Assembly: GCA_036898135.1 (NCBI GenBank)
Contig: CM072525.1
Span: forward strand, 50,507,790-50,571,789
Direction: 5' to 3'
DNA from: Oncomelania hupensis
Lineage: Eukaryota; Mollusca; Gastropoda; Littorinimorpha; Pomatiopsidae
Length of the DNA stretch: 64,000 bases
Shown: piece after piece, positions 23,258 through 35,873 of the stretch
How positions within the stretch are numbered: the stretch's first letter is position 1
Layout: every line of letters starts with the position of its first letter
Position numbers and translations under genes: made by a program
The notes under the pieces: generated by a model
Database searches by the model: none
Told to the model about the DNA's origin: nothing
The model's input: the letters and a program-made list of their open reading frames with translations, nothing else

Positions 23258-24180
23258 GGATTTTATATACGCGCTTTTTCCCCAAGTCGCCAATCAAACT
23301 CAAAACGCGGCGATCTGTAGGCAACATAGGCCCTACATGCTCCACACATTCTAACATACACAACATACATGCTCGCATGCTCCACACATTCTAACATACA
23401 CAACATACATGCTCGCATGCTCCACACATTCTAACATACACAACATACATGCTCGCATGCTCCACACATTCTAACATACACAACATACATGCTCGCACGC
23501 TCCACACATTCTAACATACACAACATACATGCTCGCATGCTCCACACATTCTAACATACACAACATACATGCTCGCATGCTCCACACATTCAAATATACA
23601 CAACATACATGTTCGCATGCTCCACACATTCTAACATACACAACATACATGCTCGCATGTTCCACACATTCTAACATACACAACATACATGCTCGCATGC
23701 TCCACACATTCTAACATACACAACATACATGCTCGCATGCTCCACACATTCTAACATACACAACATAGATGCTCGCATGCTCCACACATTCTAACATACA
23801 CAACATACATGCTCGCATGCTCCACACATTCTAACATACACAACATAGATGCTCGCATGCTCCACACATTCTAACATACACAACATACATGCTCGCATGC
23901 TCCACACATTCTAACATACACAACATACATGCTCGCATGCTCCACACATTCTAACATACACAACATACATGCTCACATGCTCCACACATTCTAACATACA
24001 CAACATACATGCTCGCATGCTCCACACATTCTAACATACACAACATACGCACATCTGTCACTAAAACACGTGGTGTCAGAGCATGGAGATAGCTACTAAA
24101 AGACGGAAAGGAAAACACTACTGCTATTTTGAACGACTGACTGCTGACAATATCGTTATTGATGCATATGATATCATTAC
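23258..24180 (-). repeat. SINE-2 with internal 40-bp minisatellite, copy A
   Basis: The minus-strand SINE-2 begins at its 3' hairpin (gcgctttttccccaagtcgc...aaaacgcggcgatctg, 23,268-23,320). About 18 units of 40 bp follow (23,337-24,048), each with tccacacattctaacataca and caacatacatgctcgcatgc, and few variants. After the array the SINE body resumes (cgcacatctgtcactaaaac, gtggtgtcagagcatggaga, agacggaaaggaaa, atatcgttattgatg), matching 51,535-51,665. Copy B has only about four units. Confidence 0.85.
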
Positions 24181-24360
24181 ATTTTGTATTTGCCTGCAAA
24201 ATGTTTACTGCGTTCTTTTCGTCTTGATTGTTCATTTTATTACAGTACTTCTGATTGGTCACTAGCACAGTCACGTGACATAACATACAACTATCATACA
24301 TAATTATGCTAATGGTTTCATGTGTGGATTTTGTGGATGGCGAATTTGGCATTACGGTTT
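24181..24360. other. Short shared spacer
   Basis: No recognised feature. Confidence 0.4.
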
Positions 24361-24424
24361 AATAATATATATAAATATATATATAAATATATATATATCT
24401 CCCTCCTTCCCTCCCTCCCTCCTT

Positions 24425-24466
<42 letters not shown>

Positions 24467-24660
24467 TTCTAATGACTTTCACTTGTTTTTACTGTTTAAT
24501 GTTGCATGTGTATCCCTCGTCATTGATGACGACGATTGTGATGATGATATTGATGATGATGATGATGATGAGGAGGAGGAGGAGGAGGAGGAGGAGGATG
24601 AGGATGATTGATGATCAGGATGAGGATGAGGATGAGAATGATTTTACATTATTAAAAAAA
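24361..24660. repeat. Compound microsatellite (TA, CCCT, CT, GAT, GGA), copy A
   Basis: Blocks of TATA-type, CTCC, CT, GAT and GGA repeats. The copy-B counterpart (45,340-45,560) lacks the long GGA block. Confidence 0.9.
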
Positions 24661-25560
24661 AGTTTTACATTAGAATATTTCATTAATGATTATGATTTAT
24701 TTGATTAAACATACAAGATGCTTTGTTATGTTGACGATGTAGTCCTACTTGTTTAGTTTGGTATTTGTAATTTTGCCAATGAATTTGTCCTTCAACTGAA
24801 GGAGGAAAGTACTTTTTACACATTGTTCGCTTGTACCTAGTTTAAGTTTTAATTATTACGCTTCGTGTGTAATCAATCTGATTTGACTATTAATAGATAT
24901 ATAAATGAAGTCACATGGTTTTGCGTCTTTAAATGTTGCTTATGTCTTGAAAGGTTTTGTACGAGTGCGTGCGATAAATAGATATGAAGATGATTTGAAT
25001 TTTATATCATAATAATAATATGTCCCACTTCAAGTGTGGAAGTCGAATGAAATCAAGGAATTTAAATTATTATATTTTCCTTATTTTATTTTTTGAAATT
25101 ATTCTTTTGTTTTCTTTTTCAAAACGATTTCAGACAAGTAAGTATTTATTAGAGCAAGAAGATATAGCTTATTTATAATGCATCTAAGGTAAGGATAAAA
25201 ATTGCGCGAAAACGTATTTGTAAAAAAAATGTAAAATTTAGGCTATTTGCTTATACATTTTTGTTGTGTCTAGTATTTGCGAAAATGAATCGAACCTTCG
25301 TTTCTGACCGTTCAAAAGGTTGTCAGCTATAGCAGTAATTGGCATACTTCCTGCAGAAATAGAGGTATAGGGCCCAACAGGTGAACAAGGCGTTGTTGTT
25401 AATTAATCAAGCGGGAGCATTGTGTGCCTGTGGTATTAAAGGACGCATAATCACTGTATTAAAGACCCATGTGCTAGCCTAGCGTCGTGATGTAAGGCCT
25501 ATAAAAGGTCTTTTTAAAGCTGATCACATGCCCATCGGAGGGCTTTCACTAGGATACTGA
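24661..25560. other. Shared AT-rich spacer, copy A
   Basis: Conserved with 45,560-46,450. No gene or known repeat seen. Confidence 0.45.
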
Positions 25561-25886
25561 GGAATAATAAATACTTTTGAGTGTAAAAAGTTTTTTTTAA
25601 AAGACCTAATATTAACTTTTAAAAAATTGTGTAGTTATAATAACTTATTATATTTATATTATATTTAAATATAATTATTAAATAAAATTATTATTTATTA
25701 ATAATTTAAAAATATATATATAATTATAAAATATATAATAATTATATATATTTTAATTTAATATAATTTATAATATATAATAATAATTATTTTTTTATTT
25801 GCAATATATTTATAATTTATATAGTCTAAATTATATATAATATATGTAATAGGCCTATATATAATTTATATTTTATATATATATTA

Positions 25887-25972
<86 letters not shown>

Positions 25973-26110
25973 TATATTCATTATATTATATAATAATAAT
26001 TTATATAATATAAATAAATTATAATTATTAATTATATAAAAAATAATTATAATAAAAAATTAAATTGAATAATTAAAATAAACAAATTATATAATATTAT
26101 AATAAGAAAA
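25561..26110. repeat. Extreme AT-rich tract with AT array, copy A
   Basis: More than 500 bases made almost only of A and T, with a pure AT array at about 25,897-25,968. Copy B (46,490-46,930) lacks the AT array and has a different local order. It is strongly self-complementary on both strands. Confidence 0.9.
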
Positions 26111-26380
26111 AATAGTGCATTCGCAAAAAATATTGATCTGTATTGTCACGATTTTATAAATTAAGGAGTGTAGTTGGGAGGTGTGAATTTATTTAAATAA
26201 TTAATCAAATAATGGGTAATGTGAATTACAAAACAAATTTCTTGCAACAAAAATTAATGATTTAATTTTGATTTTTTTTTCTTTCAACAGGGGTATTTGT
26301 GATTAACCTTTATTTGTCGGTCCTTTGAGGTGGTGCTTTCTTCTTCTTCTTCTTCTTAATTTTTCTTTCTCTCTTTCTTT
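26111..26380. other. Short shared AT-rich spacer
   Basis: No recognised feature. Confidence 0.4.
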
Positions 26381-26381
26381 C

Positions 26382-26446
<65 letters not shown>

Positions 26447-26447
26447 T

Positions 26448-26512
<65 letters not shown>
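26381..26512. repeat. ATT microsatellite, copy A
   Basis: Two ATT arrays separated by actgt. The copy-B array (47,209-47,284) is shorter and unbroken. Confidence 0.95.
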
Positions 26513-26804
26513 TTATTTGTGTCCTATATTGAGTAATTGTAGGCAGGTCTTTGTGTCATACATAACTACTAGTAAAATGCTGTGTATTTCGCAATATTGA
26601 AACATGCATTCATATGATGCATGTAGCGATTGGATTTAATATCGTGCATCGTGTCTTACTCATTGTGCATAACCACGTTACTTTAGCACGTTAAAACCCA
26701 GAATACACAGTGCATATTGATTTCTATGAATCGTACGAGATTAACACTGGTGACACTGTGGAGTTCCCTGTCTGCCACTTCCCGAGAAGGTGCCGTTTGT
26801 TTGT

Positions 26805-27323
26805 TTTTTATAAATAGCATCCCCATTTTCTGGAAATCTAGTGCTTTAAATTCGTACTGTCCTGTTTTTCTCCTTTGTAATTTCTCATTCCTACTCTGTT
26901 CTATTAACCTACTTTACTATCTTTTTCGCTAAACCAGTCACCTACCTTTTTTCTTGAAAACTCTTCCAAAACTCCTCATTCGTGTATGAGGTCTGTTAGG
27001 TCAGCTTGGGAAGGCTTTCAGCCAAATGGTCACTATATAGGGCTTCCTTTATTATTATTTAGCAATATAGGCATTTTATATGTATGTGTTTTGTTGTTTT
27101 ATAATAATGTTTATATTCTGTTTTGTTTTTGTAAACGGGAATTCTATCAATAATTGACCGGCGGGTGGGGTGCCTTCAGTGTTACCACTAGGGTTGTTTC
27201 AGCAGCTCTTTTATATGAATCAGGAGTGAGTCCTCTTTCAACCAAGTTGTGGTCTTGATTTTGTGGTTCTGTTTCGGCTCTTCACAGGCCGCTAGACCCT
27301 GTAAGCAATGAATAACTAACTAA
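26805..27323 (+). mobile_element. RP-1 retroposon, copy A second
   Basis: Second RP-1 of copy A, more diverged and shorter in the middle (about 40 bases missing near tgccttcagtgttaccacta relative to 19,588-20,160). It ends with ctgtaagcaatgaataacta and AACT units rather than ATGTA units. Confidence 0.8.
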
Positions 27324-28063
27324 CCCCGTCTGTCATATCGCCAGTGGTGAATGTAACTTCAAACTTGAAAGGCCATTCATCAGTCACAGTGGAGTATGTT
27401 TTAAAAAAAAAAAGTTATCAGTCCAAGTTCATTGACTATTACGTGTTATATTACGAATGTTATTGCTTTCGTCAAGTATTGTGCTTGTGTGTATTAAATG
27501 TTTTGTTGTAGTGAAAACTGCACACAAATCCCCGCGTAAATGTTATGGGGATAATAAAGTTTTCTTGATTATTGATTCTTGAGAGAGAGAGAGATAAACA
27601 CACAAACATGAATGTCATCTTCTTTTGTATTTGCATACTGTTGTGTCTGTTTCGTCTTTAAACGATTACAGTGAAATGTGTTAACGATTTTCCTTTTAGC
27701 ATTGTTATAATATATTGTACTGTTATTATTTTCAGGCAGGTGTGGAATAAATTGCGATGATCGCTGCTTGAAACCCAAGACATCAATCTCAGTATTTTTA
27801 CCTGAATACAATCATCTTTATTTTATTAATTAGTTTACGCTGAGTTTACATTCCTCTCTCGTTGTCTCTCTCTCTCCCTATCCGGCAGACTCTCTCTGTG
27901 TCTATGTGTCTCTGTCTCTGTCTTCGCTTCTGTCCCTCTGTCTCTGTCTCTCTCTGAGAGAGAAAAAAACAACAACACGCAAAATGCGAAAAATAACAGA
28001 AAAAGAGAAAGAAAAACAAAATGAGAGAAAAATGTGATGAATAGAATAACAAAAAGATATTAC
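27324..28063. other. Shared spacer with SINE-like end and CT stretch, copy A
   Basis: Begins with the cccgtctgtcatatcgccag segment also seen at 21,460. A CT-rich stretch at 27,855-27,955 is followed by GAGA. No gene seen. Confidence 0.5.
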
Positions 28064-28500
28064 TTGCAACCTTTGGGCGCATAGTCTCACGCCTAGACGA
28101 CTGAGCACAACCTTGGGTGATTAAGCGAGCGTTGTGGCCAAGTGGGCTAAGGCGGGGCTAACTTGCCTTGTCCACAGGCCAGAAACCAATGGCGCCTGAC
28201 AGGTGTGGGTTCGAGCCAGCATCTGGGCGTTATGTTTCTCCGAATATTATTTACTTTCGACTCGGGCAACGTCTCGGGGGGTTTTCTCCGAGTACTCTGG
28301 TTTGCTCCCCCCAGCAAAAATGTAAAAAAATCACAACTAATGTTAGGTAGGTTGGGTTCGGGCGCGCCACAGGCTGCGACTACGCCTTCCCAAGGGAGAC
28401 CGCCCAGAATTTCACGATAAAAAAGGGACAATAAAGGATAAAAATAATAAAATAAAGATGAAGTGAAGGGACCTAATTTGCATGCTGGGTGTATTTGTGT
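28064..28500 (-). repeat. SINE-1 remnant interrupted by SINE-3, running into the gap
   Basis: caacctttgggcgcatagtc and gacgactgagcaca (28,064-28,121) and gggacctaatttgcatgctg (28,470-28,500) match consecutive SINE-1 parts at 59,008-59,060 and 59,076-59,110. SINE-3 lies between them. Copy B shows the continuation at 49,223-49,385. Confidence 0.75.
28124..28461 (+). mobile_element. SINE-3, tRNA-derived, copy A
   Basis: The head cgttgtggccaagtgggcta (box A) and gtgggttcgagccagc (box B, about 28,204-28,219) have the spacing of a tRNA promoter. A central ttttctccgagtactctgg segment follows, and the end is acaataaaggataaaaataa. The head most resembles a Ser/Leu-type tRNA; the parent tRNA is inference. 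Non-coding, RNA polymerase III type element mobilised by a LINE. Confidence 0.85.
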
Positions 28501-29000
28501 NNNNNNNNNNNNNNNNNNNNNNNNNNNNNNNNNNNNNNNNNNNNNNNNNNNNNNNNNNNNNNNNNNNNNNNNNNNNNNNNNNNNNNNNNNNNNNNNNNNN
28601 NNNNNNNNNNNNNNNNNNNNNNNNNNNNNNNNNNNNNNNNNNNNNNNNNNNNNNNNNNNNNNNNNNNNNNNNNNNNNNNNNNNNNNNNNNNNNNNNNNNN
28701 NNNNNNNNNNNNNNNNNNNNNNNNNNNNNNNNNNNNNNNNNNNNNNNNNNNNNNNNNNNNNNNNNNNNNNNNNNNNNNNNNNNNNNNNNNNNNNNNNNNN
28801 NNNNNNNNNNNNNNNNNNNNNNNNNNNNNNNNNNNNNNNNNNNNNNNNNNNNNNNNNNNNNNNNNNNNNNNNNNNNNNNNNNNNNNNNNNNNNNNNNNNN
28901 NNNNNNNNNNNNNNNNNNNNNNNNNNNNNNNNNNNNNNNNNNNNNNNNNNNNNNNNNNNNNNNNNNNNNNNNNNNNNNNNNNNNNNNNNNNNNNNNNNNN
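28501..29000. other. Assembly gap of 500 N
   Basis: Exactly 500 unknown bases, so a scaffolding placeholder and not a measured length. It lies between SINE-1 sequence on its left and the end of the 28-bp array (ctctaactcaagccgcccga) on its right. Open frames drawn through it are meaningless. Confidence 1.
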
Positions 29001-29686
29001 CTCTAACTCAAGCCGCCCGAGACGCCCACTTGATGCTTGAAGCGCGGTACCCACCCCTCTCCGAAACCTCTCACCCTCTTTGTTCCAAAAGACCTTATTT
29101 AGTCTGAACGAACAATAAATCAATCAATTGGAAATACGTCGTGCCTTTACCTGCTGATGTTGTTTATATCATGTGCTGTGAGCTTTGTAGTATACTGTAC
29201 ACTAGTAAGACTTAACAGAACTTTTAATGAAAGATTTATAAGACATGGATAACATCCTCCTACAAAGGTCAACCCCATTTGCTGACCCCTTTAACGTGCC
29301 ACTTCACAGCCTAGCAGTTTTGTGGCGTAACAGTGGTTGGTGATGGTTGTTACAGAGAGTTCATGGAATCTGAAATCATTTGTCGCTTCTAGGATGCCTC
29401 CAGCCACTGGGAATACACATAAAAAGCAGCCCACCGTAACTGACCAACACACCTTCTTGCCAGTCTTCTACCCACTATTTCCTTTTCCTACCTCACCACC
29501 AATATTTGTCCCTCCTTCATTGTGCACTCCCCTCCCACCTACTCCCTCCCCCCCTGTCCCCATCCTTTGTTTTTGTTTTCTCACTTTTCAATTACAAATT
29601 TCATTACTTGTGAACTTTCTAATTACTGTTATTACGATTTCTGCAATTTATCTGAACGTGGATTTTGATTCATGTTGCTATACCCA
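29001..29686. other. SINE-1 end and shared spacer, copy B
   Basis: The first 98 bases are SINE-1 sequence equivalent to 6,613-6,706; the rest equals 7,254-7,861. No gene recognised. Confidence 0.55.
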
Positions 29687-30086
29687 TTCCTATTCCTTAT
29701 ACCCATATATTCCTATATTTACGATACCCATTTCCTACACCCATATATTCCTATATTTACTATACCCATTTCCTATACCCATATATTCCTATATTTACTA
29801 TACCCATTTCCTATACCCATATATTCCTATATTTACGATACCCATTTCCTATACCCGTATATTCCTATATTTACTATACCCATTTCCTATACCCATATAT
29901 TCCTATATTTACGATACCCATTTCCTATACCCATATATTCCTATAATTACTATACCCATTTCCTATACCCATATATATTCCTATATTTACGATACCCATT
30001 TCCTATACCCATATATTCCTATATTTACGATACCCATTTCCTATACCCATATATTACTATATTTACGATACCCATTTCCTATACCC
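29687..30086 (+). repeat. 38-bp minisatellite, copy B
   Basis: About ten units of 38 bp, each with ccatatattcctatatttac and (t/g)atacccatttcctata. Copy A has about one unit (7,868-7,905). The word atttcctataccca in each unit is LINE-T coding sequence (compare 49,950-49,963), so the unit spans the junction of the truncated LINE with its flank. The Tyr/Pro/Ile-rich frames here are array artefacts. Confidence 0.85.
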
Positions 30087-30436
30087 ACCACATCACCAAC
30101 GACAAAGTCCGACAGACCATCACACAAGCCATTGGACAACACGATGACTTGCTCACAGTGATGAAAAAACGGAAACTTCGATGGTATGGCCACGTCACCA
30201 GATCATCAGGTCTTGCAAAGACCATCCTGCAAGGCACACTGCAAGGAGGTAGAAGAAGAGGGGAGACCGAAAAAGAGGTGGGAGGACAACATTCGAGAAT
30301 GGACTGGTTTGACACTGAGCGAAACAATCTGGGTTGCTGAGGACAGGGAAAGATGGAGTACGCTGGTTAAACGATCATCTGTGGTGACCTTACGGCCTCC
30401 GAGTTACGAGATAGGATAGGATAGGATAGGATAGGA
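30087..30436 (+). pseudogene. LINE-T 3' fragment, copy B
   Basis: Counterpart of 7,905-8,248. It keeps TITQAIGQHDDLLT, KLRWYGHV and KKRWEDNIREWTG, but one extra base near 30,262 shifts the frame relative to copy A. It ends with four GGATA units against two in copy A. Confidence 0.85.
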
Positions 30437-31841
30437 TTTCACCAGTCTTCAGAGTCTACCCTTTATATAATTTGACTTTTGAAGAGTCTACTGACTCGAC
30501 GAGCTGCCAATTTTGACTCTATTTGACCTTCTTAACCACCTCAACGATTTAACCATTTTACCTTTTGTAGCGAAAAAAAATCTTCCAGTAGATCGTAGAG
30601 CGTATTTGTGTACCGTTAAACAGGGGGAATCACTCAATATTAGAACAGAAATGGAAACTTCAAACTTTAGCGATTGGTCTGACAACAAAAGCTTACTTAA
30701 TTATTGTTTTATGTCATAACAATGCACATTTTCAGCTAAACTAATTTTTGCCAATATTTTACAAATTGGATCCCTTTAAGCGAGGCCTCGTCACATATAC
30801 TTTTGCCTTGTCTAGGTTAATCTGTATAATTCGGACGTCGTTCTGTCAAATATAAATCATCTAGAAAAGCAGTGCACTCGGTGCCTTCACGGCGCCAAGG
30901 ATATGCTTTATGTGCCTTCGTGTGCGTGCGTATGTATATATGTGTGCGAGCGTGAGTCCTTGTGACTGAGTGTGTATGTGTACGTGCGTGTTTGTGAATG
31001 TACGTGTGTGTGCGAGCGTCTGTGTGTTTTAATAAGCTGTGGAACGAACAACTTAGGAAATAAACGGCAATGTGAGTTATAGGGGTTGTAGTCGGACCAC
31101 GTGTGTAGTCATACCTGGTACTGAAAGTCCATTGTGCACGATGTATTGTTCTGTTGGATGATCTGTTTTGCACACTAGTGAAATGAAAATGGCTCTTTTT
31201 TCCCTTATCTTATTTTTCTGTACTCAATTTTTGAGCGCACCAAAAATGCTAACCTGGAGAAAACGCACTTAAAAAGTGTTGAACATCAAAATAAATGAGT
31301 TGACTGGATTATGATGCCTATGTGTAAAGGTTCTTGGTCTTGTCATGCGTGTGTTTGTGGGGTGGGGAAGGTGTGAGGAAGGAGGAGGGCGAGAGTGTGC
31401 TATGCATCATTATTATACATTTCTTCATTTTGTGCCGTACATAACTATAACTTCACTTACTGTACTTTGTTTTGTATTGTGCGTCTTACACCTAGCAAAG
31501 CTTTTCTGTTTTGTAAACCAAACTTTTAAATTCCATAATTGTATTGTTGTTCTGTATTAGCAAGTTAGCTTTCTTTGTTTACTTCATGTATCGATTGCTA
31601 ATGTCATTATTGTACGTTTTGAACTCTAGCAGTTCTCTGTTTTATTCCGTAAATATGTTTTTTACAGTGTTAATTATAACTTTTATGATGAACATGCATC
31701 GAGATGCAGAGGTTGTATCAAAGCTACATTGCACGTGGTCAAATTGGTGTTAGGTTTGGCAGTATTTTATTAACAGGGAGCAATTGGCCAAGCTTCATTT
31801 TAGAGAGTTAAATTTTCTTGTTGAAATTTGGTTTGATGACA
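30437..31841. other. Shared spacer, copy B
   Basis: Counterpart of 8,249-9,640. No gene recognised. Confidence 0.5.
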
Positions 31842-31854
31842 GTGTGTGTGCGTG

Positions 31855-31889
<35 letters not shown>

Positions 31890-32346
31890 GTGTGTGGGTA
31901 GGTGTGTTTGTGTGTGTGTATGACAGTTGAGACAATTGAGACAATTTAATGATATTTGTCAGGCCACAAGGCCCACAACAAAGTGAGTTCACAGTTACAA
32001 AGCTGACATCACAAACGTTAAACATTCAAAGCATATGCAAAGCAAAGCAATAACAAAATGTCTCAACCATAAGTAATGAATTATTTTACTCATGACTGAA
32101 TGCCAAACGTTAATAAAGAAAACATATTTCAAAACGGCCAAAAGCAGCAAAACTACAGTACAGAAAAAGAAATGAAACAGACGTAACTACAAAGCAGTAG
32201 CAGCAACCACCGCAGCTACAATGGCAAACACAATTTTTTAAAAATCCCAGAAAACGGAGAGTTACTGCAAAACAGTCACAACAACAAAAGCAACAGCAGC
32301 CACCGCCCATATATATTTTATTTAAGCACGTACACACACACACACA

Positions 32347-32387
<41 letters not shown>

Positions 32388-32499
32388 CGAACACAAAATA
32401 CCGAATAGACTGGCGTTGACGCAAGTAGGCAAAACTGGGTAACCATCAGCCATCCAAACTGTGTGGGTGTGGGTGCACGTGAATAAACGCACAAATGGG
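31842..32499. other. Shared spacer with GT and CA arrays, copy B
   Basis: GT array at about 31,842-31,920 (empty site for the telomere-like insert of copy A) and CA array at about 32,330-32,387. No gene. Confidence 0.6.
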
Positions 32500-33440
32500 T
32501 AGCAGACCTTGTCTTTCTTAGTAACAAATGGGTTTATGTGCTTGGAACCCACTTTTTTTTCCATTATCCCACTTTTTTCTAAGTGCGCGGGAGTGCTCTT
32601 TTAGTGCATGGGTGTGCACAGTTGTAGTGCATGAGAGTGTTTTAAGTACACAGGAGTGCTCTATCCGGAACGGAGAAAATACAGTCAATTTTCGGAGAAA
32701 TTTTGAAGAAAATTCGACCTATTTCGTCGCCTATAGGACACGAACTAGGTCAACCATTTAGACAAGGGTTCGGGTAAGGGTTAGCTGTAGATCTATCCCT
32801 AGCCCTGCCCTAACCCTTTTCTCTACAAAAATCACTTTCCGATTCCTATATTCTTAAATAAACCCAGTTGTGATGTATTGCAAATATGTGAGTGTGTGTG
32901 TGTGGGTGTGCGGAGGTATAAGCCTTGAAATGGGTTGGATGGATTGATTGTTGCTTTAGGTCCAGCGGACTCTTCCGAGCCAAATCAGGACCGGTTGAAA
33001 TGGGTGACTAACCTTGCTTTTTATGCAGGAAATGGGTGTGTGTATTAGCCACCCAGTGTTTTCCAGCCACCCACTTTTTTCTAAGTACACAGGAGTGCTC
33101 TTTTAGTGCATGGGAGTGCAGTTGTAGTGCATGAGAGTGTTTTAAGTACAAGGGAGTGCTCTATCCGGGACGGAAAAAATCCAGTCAATTTTCGGGAAAT
33201 TTTGCAAGAAAGTTCGACCTATTTCGTCGCCTATAGGAGACGAACTAGGTCAACTTTTGAGACGGAAAGAGCCAATTTTGCATTAGATTCTTACATTTCT
33301 AGAAGAAGTTTGCGTTCTTTCCGTCAAAAAAAATCACTTTCGATTCTTGCATTCTTAAAAAAACCGTCTTGGTGTTTTACATACTTGTGTGTGTGCGTGT
33401 GTGTGTGTGCGTGTGTGTGTGTGTACATACGAGCGCGTAT
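32500..33440 (+). repeat. Two-unit diverged tandem repeat, copy B
   Basis: Counterpart of 10,541-11,395 with the same pair of units. Here unit 2 keeps the full palindrome ttcgtcgcctataggagacg. The degenerate telomere-like hairpin is at 32,763-32,820. Confidence 0.7.
32936..32994 (-). mobile_element. Truncated RP-1 insertion present only in copy B
   Basis: 59 bases flanked by perfect 11-bp duplications of ttgaaatgggt (32,925-32,935 and 32,995-33,005). Copy A has a single ttgaaatgggt at this place (about 11,002-11,012). On the minus strand the insert reads CCGGTCCTGATTTGGCTCGG...CGCTGGACCTAA and then ATCA/ATCC tail units: the last part of RP-1. This shows that RP-1 moves by target-primed reverse transcription with severe 5' truncation. 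Confidence 0.93.
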
Positions 33441-34544
33441 GACGCAGTATTTATCATCCTTTATTTCTGTTAATCATGTGCATTTTTCCCCTTATAACTC
33501 CGCTATAATTTTAATGTTGAATTTATGTTGATAAATATAAAATCTATTGATTTAGCCCCAGGCTTAAAAGTGTAAGGTTTAAGTATACATAATGTGTGCT
33601 TATGCGTTTCGGGTGCTGTGTGTGTTTGTGTGTGTGTGTGAGAAAAAGAGAGAGAGAAAGTGTGTGTGCTTTTTTTTTACAAATCAACATCACTTTTATT
33701 CATATGCATGTTTCGTGGTTTTTTCCAAGATATATTTTAATGTAACAGTGTTCTTTACATGTGCAACGATATACTTATCTGTGTGTGTGTGTGTGTGCGT
33801 GTAGGTGTGTGTGTGTGTGAATGCATTAGATTTCGTGATTAAAGCTTGTCTGTACTATTGTACACATGTCCATTTTTTAAACAGGATCCTTGTGTGTAGC
33901 AGGTGACTTTGGCAAGTGTTGATAGTATACCAGGTTAAGCGAGGTCTCGGCGCATGCACGCGAGGTCAGAGAGAGATGATGTGGTGGAAGGCACAATGTC
34001 AGTGGACCACTATTTACTGCATGCTCTCTGACACCTTTCACTCACCAGTCTTTTTACTTGACGGTTATGTCCCTTTCTGTAGCTCTCGCACGGCGAAGAA
34101 TGAAATAGTATTCAACGAGAGGTCAACTGGTGCAGGCGTTGTCAATCGGCCATGTTTTCGTTCAAGTATAGTTGTTTGAAGGTGACCATGTTTGATTTAA
34201 TGTAAGAATTGGTAATACAAGGTAATTTACACTGTTAGCCAATAGGGTCTCGCACTCTCAGCAAGGTCGTGTCCAGTGCAAACACGTCTTATTGGAAAAA
34301 GGCTTAAACCTCTATGACAAGTTTACTTTATTAGACTATTATTTAGGCCAGTTTATCGTAGGGAGTGACGGTTACAATTATATTTAGCTAAGAAATGGAC
34401 ACCTCTGGTCAGTTTTGTATTATATAATTGTGGGAGTATGAATAGCAGAAGAATGTCAATATGATTCATTGCACACTTCTGCGTTTGTTACTGCTGCTGA
34501 CACCGTTGTTTATTTACTATTGTATTTCCTTCCTTCTGCTTAAA
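33441..34544. other. Shared spacer, copy B
   Basis: Counterpart of 11,396-12,520, with short GT and GA runs. No gene recognised. Confidence 0.5.
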
Positions 34545-34910
<366 letters not shown>

Positions 34911-35239
34911 TTTTTTAAATTAATTAGTTATTTACCTCTTTATTTCATTAGTTATTTACTTATTTACTGTCGTAATTAGTTACATACTTGCTTGTACCTT
35001 GTTTTTCTGCGAACCTTTTACCTATCAACACGTTCAAATAAACATTGAAGGAGCTTCCTCCAAAGACCACACAGCTGGCGTCTCACAGTCTCAACACGCA
35101 ACATCCCACTCAAACGCCAAAATTTGCCCCATCAATATGTTCAAAACAAATCAGTCCACACGCAGGAATTTAAATATTTAAATGTTATTTCCTGTGTGAC
35201 AAATCACTCCACACTGATGAATAAGGGCATCATTATTAC

Positions 35240-35720
35240 ATATTGGTACACTCGTTTGGTGTTGTTTCTATCAGTAGTTGATTCAGCCCCAATGCTTGAA
35301 TCCTCCTGATAAGTGTAACTCGGATTCGTTTAACCAAACAACCTGTTCACTCAGCAACAAGGCATAAGTCGTCGTATGAAGTTTTCTAACTTATTCAGTG
35401 TACATCAACAACTGCATATAATCGCTCAATCGCTTTCACTTTCTCTCTTCTCTGTTTTTTACAATGCATCAATTATATAGTTTTTCTCGACTCCAGATAA
35501 CGTCAGAACGTTCCCGAGTGACGCGTTACAACCAATCAAACTAAACTTCGTCATCACTGTATTAGGTCATACATCTTTCTTTTCGGTCCAAGAATGTTCT
35601 CAAATATCTACACCTATCGCGAAGCTTCGATCGACAGTAAACAAGCAAATCTAGAGAATTCTCCAATAATATCGACTAACGAAAATTATTAACGTTATAC
35701 AAAGCTTCTCCTAACAACAA
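35240..35720 (+). repeat. Dispersed repeat upstream of Hox exon, copy B
   Basis: Counterpart of 13,434-13,910. The long frame that is open in copy A has a stop here (TAA at 35,690-35,692 from CAA) and a 3-bp insertion near 35,710. That is consistent with this part being untranslated repeat sequence. Confidence 0.6.
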
Positions 35721-35873
35721 CGCAAAATCAAATCAAAGGTATATACACTCTGTTATTGAATGCTTTGCAAAATAAAACGATCAGATCTATCGCGGGCGTT
35801 TCACACGCACCATCGTTCGCGTTTCAACGTAACACATATTTAAAGCCTATTTCTTGTATGGCGTGTCTCGCAG

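Noticed and set aside
23337..24048. CRISPR-like regular array of 40-bp units
   Set aside because: Units are contiguous without variable spacers, the genome is eukaryotic, and the unit is part of SINE-2. It is a minisatellite.
28124..28220. Functional Ser/Leu tRNA gene
   Set aside because: Boxes A and B are present, but the sequence continues as a repeat found three times with a common 3' end.
28463..29123. Open frames of about 180-216 codons across the gap
   Set aside because: They consist almost entirely of unknown residues read through N.
29337..30161. 274-codon open frame on the plus strand
   Set aside because: More than half is the 38-bp minisatellite, and the frame then runs into out-of-frame LINE-T sequence. 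No domain.
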